From positions 47,325-111,324 of the IMG/VR virus record IMGVR_UViG_3300025598_000023: a DNA stretch of 64,000 nt. One strand, 5' to 3'. The translations under genes and the position numbers were made by a program. The first letter of the stretch is position 1. The number at the start of each line of letters is the position of its first letter. Under the pieces are notes generated by a model, which was given only the letters and a program-made list of their open reading frames with translations, was not told the origin of the DNA and did not search any database. Shown here one piece after another: positions 53,436 to 63,100 of this stretch. This DNA is from a virus.

Positions 53436-54358
53436 TAGTCGCCACCTACCAATTTGTTACCTGGTGGACCTTTGTCTATGCCTTTCCAATATCCAGTAAA
53501 CTTTGGACCACTTGGATTCTTTACTGCATCACTCATTGCACTTTCAGTTTTTTTCTTGCGTTTCTTTTGGTTATAAGTGCCACCAAACAGTGAACCAATT
53601 TGACTGCGACCCATCATACCCATTGCACCAACGCCGCCAGCAATACCACCAGCACTACTTGCGCCAGCACTTGCACTTTCACCAATTACGTGAAAGCCAG
53701 CTTGCTGCTTGCTTTTAACTTGCGCACTTGGCACCATAACTGGAACGCCCTGAACATTACCATTGGTATCAAGTTTTGCCATTTTAACCATGCCAGGTGT
53801 CTTACTCATACCAGGTGCCTTTGGAGGTGTGCCTGGTTGTTGTTGAGTTTGTTGTGTTGGACTTGGATTCGGTGTTGAACCAGTTTGCATACCCATTTGC
53901 TGACCATCTTCATTCATTTCACTTGGGTAACGCATTTCATAATCAAGGTAATCAAAAACACTTTCAATATAATCTGCTGCACGTGTTAGTTTACGTTGGA
54001 CCCAACCTTCTAATCCCTGGTTTTCACCAACATTTTTCAACATGTCATGCAACATAAGTGATAGCTTTGCTGTGCGATAAAGTTCTTGACGTGCCATTTG
54101 AACTTCATGATCTGGATACTGATTATAAGTTTGTGGCATCAACTGTCCTGTTGGCTCATTGTTACCCCATCCACATTCTTCAATATTGTTGGCAGTTTCT
54201 GGTAATTTTACCATATATCTACCATCATAAACTTTCCATAGTGTTCCATTATAATGAGCAGCAAGTTTGTCTGCTTCATCATAGTTTGTAATTACTGGTC
54301 GACCATTTTGAGCTAAAACTTTACCATAAACTGAGCTATTATGAATTTCATATTTCAT
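53435..54358 (-). CDS. putative packaged or head-associated protein
   Basis: 307 residues. EVQMARQELYRTAKLSLMLHD and GLEGWVQRKLTRAADYIESV form a helical region. A Gln/Pro-rich linker follows, then a Gly/Ala/Met-rich part after VIGESASAGASSAGGIAGG, and a basic end (YNQKKRKKKTES, KFTGYWKGIDKGPPGN). IGE followed by Ser is another possible gp21-type site. It starts behind GAGGA and a CATAAATA late motif. It lacks an obvious N-terminal targeting peptide. Confidence 0.55.
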   Translation of the reverse strand: MKYEIHNSSVYGKVLAQNGRPVITNYDEADKLAAHYNGTLWKVYDGRYMVKLPETANNIEECGWGNNEPTGQLMPQTYNQYPDHEVQMARQELYRTAKLSLMLHDMLKNVGENQGLEGWVQRKLTRAADYIESVFDYLDYEMRYPSEMNEDGQQMGMQTGSTPNPSPTQQTQQQPGTPPKAPGMSKTPGMVKMAKLDTNGNVQGVPVMVPSAQVKSKQQAGFHVIGESASAGASSAGGIAGGVGAMGMMGRSQIGSLFGGTYNQKKRKKKTESAMSDAVKNPSGPKFTGYWKGIDKGPPGNKLVGGD

Positions 54359-54375
54359 GAAGATATCCTCTAAAT

Positions 54376-54383
54376 TATTTATG
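54376..54383 (-). promoter_or_regulatory. T4-type late promoter (CATAAATA)
   Basis: CATAAATA on the minus strand, 17 bases before the ATG at 54358 with GAGGA between; it matches the T4 late core at seven of eight positions. Confidence 0.5.
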
Positions 54384-54390
54384 AAATTTG

Positions 54391-54708
54391 TTACATACTA
54401 AATGCTAAGTTTTTAAACATAAAATTAATTTTTTTACCATTTTTTGGTAAATTAAAAGATAAATCGTCTATAAAAATTTTAGTCGGTCTGGCTGTTTTGG
54501 TTTTTAAATTATTAAATATTAAGTTATTTGTTTTGCTATCGTCTAATTTTAAACTAAAACAATCAAAAAATTTTTGGTTTTGTGTTAATTTTGGTAAAGC
54601 ACGTTCACACATAAGTTGACCATTTATAAAAATTCTATAAACTATTTCTTCGTCGCCATAGTCATAATTTTCTGGTTCAATCTTTAATTTAATTTCATAC
54701 TCACTCAT
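54391..54708 (-). CDS. hypothetical beta-rich protein
   Basis: 105 residues, AT-rich. VYRIFINGQLMCERALPKL, FDCFSLKLDDSKTNN and TKIFIDDLSFNL suggest a beta-sandwich, like small phage proteins with a y.i.in..l..er pattern that I recall near structural genes. It has some likeness to the protein at 35155. Starts eight bases inside the upstream gene. Function unknown. Confidence 0.5.
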   Translation of the reverse strand: MSEYEIKLKIEPENYDYGDEEIVYRIFINGQLMCERALPKLTQNQKFFDCFSLKLDDSKTNNLIFNNLKTKTARPTKIFIDDLSFNLPKNGKKINFMFKNLAFSM

Positions 54709-54979
54709 CTAATACTCGTTGAATCTCTTTCAATAATTTATCTTCTTGAAATTTAGCTTCACGATTCTTAGATTTTTTGATTTTGTTTATCTTTGCATTA
54801 AAACGGCGCAAGTCGCTACGAGTTAATTTTTTATTTTTCTTTGTAAGGAATTGTATTGCTTGACTTTTTATATTAGAAGTTTGTATATCTAAATTACTGT
54901 TTAGTTGATACTCTTCCCAAATTTGAACAATTGCATCCCATTGTGTTTGGGTGAGAGTGGTGTTGTTTTCGTCAAGCAT
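54701..54979 (-). CDS. hypothetical basic helical protein
   Basis: 92 residues. LTQTQWDAIVQIWEEYQLN is followed by a basic helix-rich part (FLTKKNKKLTRSDLRRFNAK, INKIKKSKNREAKFQEDKLL). Charge and helicity suggest nucleic-acid binding. No motif or family. It ends eight bases into the next gene. Confidence 0.5.
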   Translation of the reverse strand: MLDENNTTLTQTQWDAIVQIWEEYQLNSNLDIQTSNIKSQAIQFLTKKNKKLTRSDLRRFNAKINKIKKSKNREAKFQEDKLLKEIQRVLDE

Positions 54980-54992
54980 GTTACTCCCCTCA

Positions 54993-55505
54993 TTAATTAT
55001 ATCTCCCTAATTTTGCAAAACTAGAGAGTTCACGTGCTACACGTGTGTAGTCATGATCTTCGTATTTTATACCAATACCACCTGCACTACGCCAACTTGC
55101 AATATTTCTACCATAATCATCCACGAGGATACATGGATTACCCCCAAGTGTAGCAAACATAGCTTTGTTGTGTGTAAGTTCAATATGCTTTGGTGGCATA
55201 TCACTGAAATGCATGCCAACCCATGCTAGCTTACCAGATTCACTGCGTGGGTCACCAGTTAATGGTGTGCTGCAAATATAATAGCTACCAAACTCTTTTA
55301 TAACATGTGCAACAAGTTGTCGTGCATGTGGAAGTAGGGGTAGATCAACCCAAAACGTAGGATGATCTCGCACAAGTTGAAGTTTTGCTTCTGGATTGTC
55401 AATGTCTTTATAGTGGTCTTTGCCATCAAGTCTAGCCCACTCACCAAAAAAATCAGCAAGAACGCCGTCCATATCAAGGTAAACTCGGAACTTTTGGTGT
55501 GCCAT
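54993..55505 (-). CDS. HAD-family 5'(3')-deoxyribonucleotidase
   Basis: 170 residues. VYLDMDGVLADFFGEWARL is the HAD motif I (DxDGV), ICSTPLTGD supplies motif II, HNKAM the motif III lysine, and ILVDDYGRNI the motif IV acidic pair. This fits the 5'(3')-deoxyribonucleotidase (NT5C) family, which dephosphorylates dNMPs and could adjust nucleotide pools. There is no visible ribosome-binding site; a GATAAATA element ends four bases before the ATG. Confidence 0.75.
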   Translation of the reverse strand: MAHQKFRVYLDMDGVLADFFGEWARLDGKDHYKDIDNPEAKLQLVRDHPTFWVDLPLLPHARQLVAHVIKEFGSYYICSTPLTGDPRSESGKLAWVGMHFSDMPPKHIELTHNKAMFATLGGNPCILVDDYGRNIASWRSAGGIGIKYEDHDYTRVARELSSFAKLGRYN

Positions 55506-55509
55506 ACGA

Positions 55510-55517
55510 TATTTATC
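55510..55517 (-). promoter_or_regulatory. T4-type late promoter next to a start codon
   Basis: GATAAATA on the minus strand ends four bases before the ATG at 55505, so a transcript from it would begin at or near the start codon. Confidence 0.4.
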
Positions 55518-55535
55518 CCTATTTGAGCCTGATTT

Positions 55536-55563
55536 ATTATACCATAACCACTTGAATAGTCAA
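55536..55563 (-). promoter_or_regulatory. sigma70-like promoter of the deoxyribonucleotidase gene
   Basis: On the minus strand: TTGACT (55563-55558), a 16-base spacer and a perfect TATAAT (55541-55536). It is back to back with the plus-strand promoter starting at 55578. Confidence 0.65.
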
Positions 55564-55577
55564 GCCTAATTTTCCCC

Positions 55578-55606
55578 TTGACAGACTGGGTAATTGTGGT
55601 AATATA
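55578..55606 (+). promoter_or_regulatory. sigma70-like promoter of the toxin-antitoxin-like pair
   Basis: TTGACA (55578-55583), then TAATAT at 55600-55605 after 16 bases or AATATA after 17. The next gene starts at 55633 behind GCGGAG. Confidence 0.6.
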
Positions 55607-55609
55607 AGG

Positions 55610-55617
55610 TATAAATA
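55610..55617 (+). promoter_or_regulatory. perfect T4 late promoter (TATAAATA)
   Basis: TATAAATA, an exact match to the T4 late core, 15 bases before the ATG at 55633. It directly follows the sigma70-like -10 box, so this gene pair can be read both early and late. Confidence 0.6.
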
Positions 55618-55632
55618 TTAGCGGAGTTACCG

Positions 55633-55815
55633 ATGCGTATCAAGGAAGTTATTCCTACAAATGAGGATTTTTCAAGTCAAATTATGGCTGCTGATCCTGT
55701 AATTTCAGAAGAAGATACTGCTCGTATCCTTGCAGTTAAGGAAAGCGATTTCAGCCAACCCATGACTGGCGATGAACTCATTGAACATATGAAAACTGTT
55801 CTTGGGATGCAATAA
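55633..55815 (+). CDS. small protein, antitoxin-like partner
   Basis: 60 residues, acidic: MRIKEVIPTNEDFSSQIMAA, then SEEDTARILAVKESDFSQP and a C-terminal helix. Its stop overlaps the next ATG (TAATG). Size, acidity and position before a RelE-like gene suggest an antitoxin. However the N-terminus MRIKEVI resembles that of the packaged protein at 49628, so a head-internal protein is an alternative. No helix-turn-helix is visible. Confidence 0.5.
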   Translation: MRIKEVIPTNEDFSSQIMAADPVISEEDTARILAVKESDFSQPMTGDELIEHMKTVLGMQ

Positions 55816-56174
55816 TGGCAACAGTTTTTAGAACCTGTGCGTTATTTGATGAAACATTAAAAACACACGGTGCTGCGGTTCTAAAAGCGTTTGTTGATTT
55901 TAAGAAAACAAAAGAAATAAATGCCATGATGCCATACGGTAGCAAAGATCATCCGTATAGAGGCAATGGTCCGCTTGGTTTACATAAACCTAAACTCATA
56001 CATGCTGGTATGACTTTTGATATAAGTTTGATTTATAGTTTAAGCGGACAAAATCCACATGTTATAAATTTGTATGGTTTCTTTACCCACGACGAAAGTG
56101 GAACAGGAAATCCACCTAAATCTAAAATACAAAAATCTTTACTTACAAAAATTTCTAATCAACAGATGAAGTAA
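55815..56174 (+). CDS. RelE/YafQ-like toxin candidate
   Basis: 119 residues. KDHPYRGNGPLGLHKPKLIHAG is followed by FDISLIYSLSG and VINLYGFFTHDES. This resembles the RelE/YafQ fold, where a HPL.G...G...H segment precedes a LIY strand and a final G.H strand. Similar proteins are common in aquatic T4-like phages, from memory. Translation is coupled to the small acidic upstream gene. mRNA cleavage is inferred, not shown; catalytic residues are not conclusive. Confidence 0.5.
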   Translation: MATVFRTCALFDETLKTHGAAVLKAFVDFKKTKEINAMMPYGSKDHPYRGNGPLGLHKPKLIHAGMTFDISLIYSLSGQNPHVINLYGFFTHDESGTGNPPKSKIQKSLLTKISNQQMK

Positions 56175-56178
56175 TTCA

Positions 56179-56952
56179 TTATTTTTCGGCTTTTCTTTTT
56201 GCCCACCATGCCTTTATTCTGATACTCTGTTCTTCTGCATACTTTGTATCATTTTTTCTATTTTCAGAAAACTGTTTTCTTTTTTCTTTTCGTTCTGGTG
56301 TATTTGCCGCTTTTTTTTGTCTCTCAATTCTAATTTGTTTTTGCTCTTCGGTTTCATTTTGATAGTATTTTTTTATTTTTGCACTGCATTTTTCTGAAAA
56401 TTCTGCATTGTTTTTCTTTTTATTATTATTTTTTTGTGTTTTTTCTAACCATTGCTGGTCTTGTGATCTTTTTTGTGCAGCAAGAAGTATTTTTTCATAA
56501 TATTCTATATCTGTTTCATATTTTAATTTTATTGCGTTGCTTGTTTTAATTTTATTATTTTCATTAGAATAATATTCCGTTAACTTGTCTGATAGTTTTT
56601 TACTTCTTTTTGGATCATTATATATTTTTCTTTTTTCAAGGTCTGTTTTAAATTTATTTGTTGCGCCGCCATCTCCACCATTTGCAATATTCATACATAA
56701 AAAATTATCTTTTATTTTGTGTTCATTTATTACTATTGTTTCAAAAACATCCGCTTCTTTTTCATTATTACATATATGAATAGTTTCTCTTTCAAACTGT
56801 TCTATACCATATTTTTTTATAGCTCTACGTAATAAAAGACCACTTCCCAAATACCCATCAAATGCATGTGGATCATCTAATAAATTTAAATGTTTTCCAA
56901 TATAATATTTTCCGTTAATTTTATTTGTTGTTTTGTATATAATCCAAATCAT
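56179..56952 (-). CDS. GIY-YIG homing endonuclease
   Basis: 257 residues from the ATG at 56952 (a TTG at 56967 is the only earlier start). IIYKTTNKINGKYYIGKH contains the GIY-YIG-type signature, with GSGLLLRRAIKKYG and ICNNEKEADVFETIVINEH adding the conserved Arg and Glu positions. A long Lys/Glu/Asn-rich C-terminal half is a modular DNA-binding tail as in T4 Seg proteins. The DNA is very AT-rich. It probably spreads itself among related phages. Confidence 0.85.
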   Translation of the reverse strand: MIWIIYKTTNKINGKYYIGKHLNLLDDPHAFDGYLGSGLLLRRAIKKYGIEQFERETIHICNNEKEADVFETIVINEHKIKDNFLCMNIANGGDGGATNKFKTDLEKRKIYNDPKRSKKLSDKLTEYYSNENNKIKTSNAIKLKYETDIEYYEKILLAAQKRSQDQQWLEKTQKNNNKKKNNAEFSEKCSAKIKKYYQNETEEQKQIRIERQKKAANTPERKEKRKQFSENRKNDTKYAEEQSIRIKAWWAKRKAEK

Positions 56953-56956
56953 AAAG

Positions 56957-57127
56957 TTATTTATCAAAAAACTTTATTCGGCGTTCTACTTTTTTAACCC
57001 ATTCTTTGCTTGGATGACCACTACCACGATAATATTGCAGCACTTTTTTAGGGTTGGACTTGCTAACTAAAGCCCAACGACCCTTTACTTTTTTAAGCGT
57101 TTCACTTATAAACTCATGCGCTCGCAT
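56957..57127 (-). CDS. small packaged-type protein, 56 residues
   Basis: The ATG at 57127 lies behind AAAGGTGA, ten bases after the stop of the giant gene. The protein begins MRAHEFISETLKKVK and continues WALVSKSNPKKVLQYYRGSG with a basic end. HEFISE followed by Thr is close to T4 capsid-targeting peptides (..EFIxE). The WALVSK..P.KVL.YY core is a small conserved phage motif from memory. Its stop is close to the homing endonuclease start. Confidence 0.65.
   Translation of the reverse strand: MRAHEFISETLKKVKGRWALVSKSNPKKVLQYYRGSGHPSKEWVKKVERRIKFFDK
56958..56965 (-). promoter_or_regulatory. T4-type late promoter next to a start codon
   Basis: GATAAATA on the minus strand overlaps the stop of the 56-residue gene and ends five bases before the homing endonuclease ATG at 56952. 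Confidence 0.35.
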
Positions 57128-57138
57128 TTATATCACCT

Positions 57139-60100
57139 TTAAACTTCACGAATAAAATATATTCCTCGTTCATAACCATTTCTTAATGTATCATCAAGAC
57201 CTTGTTCTTTATAATATTGTAATAATAGTTCATATGCTTCTGTAGGTGTAGCCGCACCAACATCCATAATTGGTGAAGTGCCATTAAAAGTTGTGTACAA
57301 TCTAAACACCTTTGGTGCAGTAGGACTACCAATACGGTTTAGAATTTCATCATTTGGTTGTGGTTTTGGTTGTGGTTGTGGTTTTGGTTTTCTAACACCT
57401 GCTGCGTATTCTTGTGGTGTCCATAATTCAAAATCACCATGATTGTATTCTATGCTACGTGCTATTCTGTAATAATTTTGCTTTAGTTTTGTTATAGCAT
57501 CATCATAACTATTAGCACGAACACGCAAGTATACCCATCTGTTAGCTGTGCTTATTACATAAAACTCTTGTTTGCCTGAACCTATTACGTGAGCAAGATT
57601 TATATCTTGTTTGCCCAAATTAGGAACACCATAGCCAGTTCCAACACCTTCTAATCTGCGAGTACCACGATAGATTAGCATAGTGTTATCATGCGCTGCT
57701 GCATATTGTGTTGCAATTTCTATAACTTGTTGTAGCGTGTATTTTGCTGGATCAAACATACCAATTACATGGTCGTTGTAATCTTCAATACGATATGCAA
57801 ATGCTTCATATGTTAATTTGGCAGATGGTTTAAAATCTAATTTTTCTGCTTCAATCTTATTGATTTCTCTTGCAATAGCAGCAATACTACTATTAAAATA
57901 ATCATATGTGCTTAAATTTACAGCATTTCGCTGCTCTTTAGTCATATTAGGTATAAAATAATTTTCTATAGCACTTTCTGCTTCTTCTCTACTATATGTT
58001 TTAGGTAGCAACATTACTGTTTCTGGGTAGTATCTGCTTGTTCCTGTTGATAGAGTCATTGTTGCATGCCAAACAGAATAAAACGGCCAATTAAACACAT
58101 AATTGCTTGGGTTTTGATTACGTTCACGTAACCAATCATTTGCAAGTTTAACTATTTCATTTATTCCTTCGCCACGAACTTCTACAACACTATCGCCATC
58201 ATTTGATTCAATATTGGCTACAATTTTACCCTGACCAATTGGTTTTACAGGCTCACGTTTCTTTTGTGCAGCAGTTACTTGTGCAATCAATTCATCTTTG
58301 CTGATGCCACCAGCAACATATTTTGCAAAAATATCAACTGTGCTTGTAGGTTGTTTAATGCTATCTACAATAAGTTTATAAAACTTTTTAGCATATTCTT
58401 GTTTGCTATCTTCTGGGTCAGCAGCAGCAGCCATTGCACGAACATAACGCAACATAGTATTGCGTATTTCATCATATTGTTCAAAGTAATTGCCACCAGC
58501 ACTGCGGAACTCAATATAGTTAGACTTGATATTCACGCTTACATAACGGTCGCCACGTGTGCCACTAATAATTTTGTTTATTTCTTTATTAGTTTGGTCA
58601 AGTAAACCAACACGTGCATCATCCAATATTTGTGGTAGCGTCTTGCGGAAATCACGCATTTCTGTTGCTTTCTTGGCTTGGTCAAGCATACTTTTAGTCC
58701 AACGGCTGTTTAGACGACCAAAACGTTCTAATACATATTTGTCACCAAGCAACAACACAAGTTTAAGGTGATTTATGTTTTCCATAGTTTGTTCTGGAAT
58801 ACTAACGCCAATATGGAAACCAGTTGTTCTATTGGTATAATAACCATTACTTTTTGCCCATTTAAACACGGTTTGAAGCGCAGCAAGACCATCATCAAGC
58901 AGCATAGGTGGTGATACAAGTTCAATGCCACCATCTTCATCATCATTTGGACTATCAAGTGAACTATCTGGTTCAAATATCCAAGTGCTTTCATCACGTG
59001 ATGCATTATGATAGCCACTGCTTGCTCGTGCTTTATAACCAGTTGTGCGTCTAAAATCATCTACAACATCACCAATATCTGTTGTTGGTTCTCTACTGCT
59101 GGTATATGTATAATACGGCCATGACAGTGATTCACGAGTATTGCGATTTACCCAACGCATAAAGTCATACATATCATCAATGCTATTGCGACTTATGAAA
59201 TTACGCCAAACTTCATCTTCGTTGTTTTCCATCCAAGCGGTGCGAACATTATCTTTGGCATCATCAAGTTCACTTTCACTTGCTTCATCCATAGGCGTGT
59301 CGCCTAATTCTTCTTGAACCTCTGCTTTCCAATCTGTAGTATTTTCATAATTCTCGTCATAAAACTCATATTGGTATTCACTAAATGCTTCATAAAAAGA
59401 TTCTAATGCACTTTCAACCTCACGACGAGTATTGATTCCATTACCGCCAGTAAAGAAGTTCATAACATCACGTTGACGATCACGATAGGATGCACTGCTT
59501 GGAAACTCTTCGTTGGCATCCATATCCTCTTCTTCTTCCTCTTCGCCTTCTTCACCGCCAAGACCAGGAATATACATTTCGGTTTCAAAACCAACCTTCA
59601 TGCTCTTTGCAAATGGTGTATCAGCAAACTTTTCAAGAGATGTAGGACTCATATTGATTTCATTGAGGATACTTTCTTCAATGCTTTCGTTGCGAGGAGC
59701 AAGTTGAACTTCATAACTCTCATCACCAAGATGTTCGTTTGACCAAGATTCAGCATAGCGTTCAGCACCACGAGGTGATGCTGCACGGAACTCATGGACT
59801 ACACCGCCTCTGGCAATAATTTGATATTTTACACCTTCGGCAGCAGTGATATTAGTTTGCTGTCTTGGGATAGCATTGCCCGCAATATCATAACCACGAT
59901 CAATTTCTATTTGTGAATATTGGCGTGGTTGTTCTGGTTGTGGTCTTGGTTGAGGAATTGTTTGACCTTGTGTATCCCATAAATTATCATTGTTGGGTGA
60001 TCTTATAGCAATAGTTGCTAATGGAAGACCACGCTCTTGCGCAAATCTTTGTGCTGCTTGACTTGCTTGGTAAAAACTGCGTGCTTGTGTTGCTAATAAT

Positions 60101-63100
60101 TCTGTGCCATCGCTGCGATTTACAACAACATATGTTCCACCAACATTACCAGATTGTGTTTGTGCTTGTGTGCCAGCACCAGCAATAGGTGTCATTGTAT
60201 CATCATTTGCTAATGTCAAGTACCAAGAGTCTTGATTATAACCATATTCACTTGTTAATCGATTAGCCGTTTGAAGAGCATAATTTACATGTCTTTCACG
60301 GAACTGTGCTATTGCAGTATTATCGCTTGCTTTACGGATAACATATAATTCACCATTACCAGGTATTCCAACTGTGCGTGTTTCTTCACCAGTGGTAATA
60401 TTATAATAGTGTTTAACACCCATATAATCTTGGCGCAGTTCTACACGACCATTGGAAATATCGTGTTGATGCAACCAACGATCTGCTAAATCACGTGCAT
60501 CATTAAGATTATCCGCACGAATTTTTTTGAATTCTATATCTGTATTATAAAAAACTATTGTATATTCATTAGAACCGCTACCAAGTGCTTGTTCATCACC
60601 AGTAAAACTAATTGGCGGCAATGTTGGCACAAGATTACCTGTAACTGCACGTGTTTTTACACGAACCAATCGTGTATCGCCAAAACGATAACCATTATAA
60701 TCTGCCCAATCACGTGCGGTTTTATAAGCAGCGTATGGATCATTACTATAAAAAGTATGGACCGTTTTGCCAGCCACACGATCCATAATTTGATATTCTT
60801 CTGTGCTTGGATTTTTACCACGACTAATATCACGCTTTGCTTGGACATTGCGAATTTGTGATAGCAGTGCTGCTTTTGGTATAGTGCCGCTTACATATTG
60901 TGAGAAGTATTTGATTGTATCTGTATCTTCTTTTTTAGCACCGCTTGCTAAAAGTTTATAAAACTTTTTAGCATATTCTTCTTTTTCTGCTTCTGGATCA
61001 AGTGCTATGCTTAACGCATAAACCGTGCGATAAAGTGTATTGATAACCGCATCTAAATCCATATCTAACCAATTACCACCAGGACTGCGTATTTCTATAC
61101 GATTATCTTTGGTGTTGATACTTGTAAACTTGTCAGTATATGTATCATGGATAATTTTACTTACTGTGCGATTTAAGTTAGAACGCATAAGTGATAATGC
61201 TTGTTCTGCTTTGGTAGGATCACGCTTAATAACATTTTCAATATTATCAAGTGCGCTCTTTGTATAGGTATTACCCAAACGACCAAAAGTATCTAATACA
61301 TACTTGTCGCCTAAAAATAATGCCATCTTTACATAATCAAGATTTTGTAAATTATAACCTGGTAAACTTACATTCATATGCAAGCCAGTAGTTCTGTTGG
61401 TATAGGCATTACCTTCTTTTGCCCATGCTGCTACTTTCTTAATAACATCAACCATATCAGGTATTTTAAGTGCTGGTGCAACAAACTCCCAACCTTCACC
61501 GCCACGACCACTACTTGCGTGTAGACTGCTATCAGGTTCTACTTTAAAGTATCCAGCTTTTTGGGCTTGTGCGTGATAACCGCCGCTAACTTGAACTGGA
61601 TAACCAACTGCCTGTCTAAAACTTTCTGCTGGTGGACCATTGCCTCTTGATGGACGATTATCATAATCTGGTTCTGTCCAATATGGCCAATTTAAATCAT
61701 AATTATTTGAAAAATTACTAAAATAACTACCGCCAGTAGTATCATCAAGAAAATCTTCTATTGGATCGCCATTTTCTTCATAATTTTCAAGCCAATCATC
61801 ATAATGTGATTTTTTAAATGCAGCATATGTATCTAGCGGTGGCAATTCAGGAAATAGTTCAGTTTGGTTTGCAATATCACGACCATATGTTTTGTCTAAC
61901 CATTGTTGATATCGTGTATCGGTTTGGCCGCTTTCAGGACTGTTAGCCCATGTATCAAACCTAATAGGCAACCATTCATCATAGTCTTCTCTTGCTCTTT
62001 CCAATGCAGATCGAACATCGCGGCGACTATTATGATCGCCATAGAAGAAATCCATGATTTCACGTTCAAAATCTTGCCAATCACTTGCCCTTACGTAGCC
62101 ATCATAACCAGCATAGTCTGGTTCGCTTTCAAAGTCCTCATATGGATCATAATCATCATCATCCGCATCTTCAAACTCGGTAACGATAAGTTCAAACTCT
62201 AAACCAGCCTTTGCAAGTGGTAATTTATCAACTGCACTTTTAAGCGCACTTGGACTCATATTCACTTCATTAAGTAGTTCTTCGGTAATTATATTGCTAT
62301 CACCTACTTCAATACCTTCAAGCCATGGAATCTTTGGACTGCTTGGTTCACCCATCATATGTTTATCCCAAGGAAATACACCAGTTTTACGGTCGGTTAG
62401 CACAGCACCGCCTCCAACAGTTCCTAAAATACTATTTGCATGTTCAATTTTTTGTTCTGGACCAAACTTCTTAATGAATTTTGCTTTGTCTTTTGGCATT
62501 TCGTAGTCCAGTGAAATTTGGTTATCAATTTTCCCACTCTCATCAGTTATTACATCAACTGCAATATGCTTGAATCCAAGTGCAGTTTGTGCATATACAC
62601 GATACATCTTTTTAAGATCATCCAAGAAACCTTGAACAAAAAATGTGAGAGTTGCTTTTGCAAAACGCACATATCCAAGTTTAAATGCTTCTTCATAACC
62701 ATCAATGTTTTTACTATAAAGCCACCCCAGATGTTCTTCTTTCGTAACATAAACAACTTTACGATCAGGCAATATCCAACCATGTGTTTCATTTGGATCA
62801 AGTGCTTCTTCAACACTTTCTTTCTGCTGTGCTTCTGCATCCCACTTCTTGTGCAAGAATGTCAGTAAACCCTTTACATCATTGGCACCAATCTTGCGCA
62901 TAGCAGCGATAATTTTAGTTGCCGCTTCATAACCACTGTTTCCTGGTTTACGAGCATTGGTAATTTCATTGCGTAGTCCAAGGTCATCAGCAAACTGACC
63001 ACCATTCCAATAGGTCAAACTATAACGCAGTTTATTTGCTTCTTTGGATAACTCACTGCGGCTCTTCTTAAAGATGAGTTCTAACCAAGGTTCAAGATAT

